A stretch of DNA of 5,635 nucleotides. Origin: Chloroflexota bacterium. Lineage in GTDB: Bacteria; Chloroflexota; Anaerolineae; Anaerolineales; DRMV01. Of the stretch, positions 5,634-5,635 are shown one piece after another (position 1 is the first letter of the stretch; each line of letters starts with the position of its first letter). The notes under the pieces were generated by a model that had not been told where the DNA came from, made no database searches, and saw only the letters and a list, made by a program, of their open reading frames with translations. Location of the stretch: contig JAADEN010000156.1 in NCBI GenBank assembly GCA_013153375.1, forward strand, positions 1 to 5,635, written 5' to 3'. The translations under genes were made by a program, and so were the position numbers.

Positions 5634-5635
5634 AC

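Noticed and set aside
1..5635. CRISPR array, insertion sequence, phage or toxin-antitoxin operon
   Set aside because: No regularly spaced direct repeats, transposase motifs, paired terminal repeats or second toxin-like gene were seen on either strand.

Overview
The window is a GC-rich bacterial chromosomal segment with strongly G/C-biased third codon positions. Chloroflexota (Anaerolineae-like) is my best guess. It rests on the mix of high GC, a eukaryote-like type 2 isoleucyl-tRNA synthetase, a transcription-attenuating isoleucine T-box, a tRNA gene without an encoded CCA, and a GT-C-like membrane protein. This is an impression of style, not a phylogenetic result.

Layout, left to right. Positions 1-828 (+) are the C-terminal part of a polytopic, Trp/Leu/Ala-rich membrane protein whose start lies outside the window. 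It converges, with a 10-bp gap, on a HAD-superfamily hydrolase gene (839-1537, -). A divergent intergenic region (about 1538-1661) carries two outward-facing extended -10 promoters embedded in a perfect 8-bp inverted repeat. It drives the HAD gene leftward and a small ribbon-helix-helix DNA-binding protein gene (1662-1940, +) rightward. A strong GC hairpin at 1946-1971, followed on the minus strand by a U-rich run, terminates the next unit.

That unit is on the minus strand and reads, in transcription order: tRNA-Pro(CGG) (5633-5559), a 7-bp hairpin in the short gap, a complete T-box leader (about 5529-5230), then ileS (5197-2024), then its terminator. The T-box has an AUC specifier, stem III, the conserved T-box element with a UGGU bulge, and mutually exclusive antiterminator and terminator helices. 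The inferred logic is that uncharged tRNA-Ile stabilises the antiterminator and lets ileS be transcribed.

The most notable observation is that the class I signature of this IleRS reads G-V-H-H instead of the canonical H-x-G-H. Its first and third residues are swapped. I recall this arrangement being described for some type 2 IleRS enzymes with extreme mupirocin resistance. I do not see a wholly undescribed multi-gene system. The remaining interest lies in the palindromic divergent promoter pair beside an orphan RHH regulator, and in the tight tRNA-Pro/T-box arrangement.
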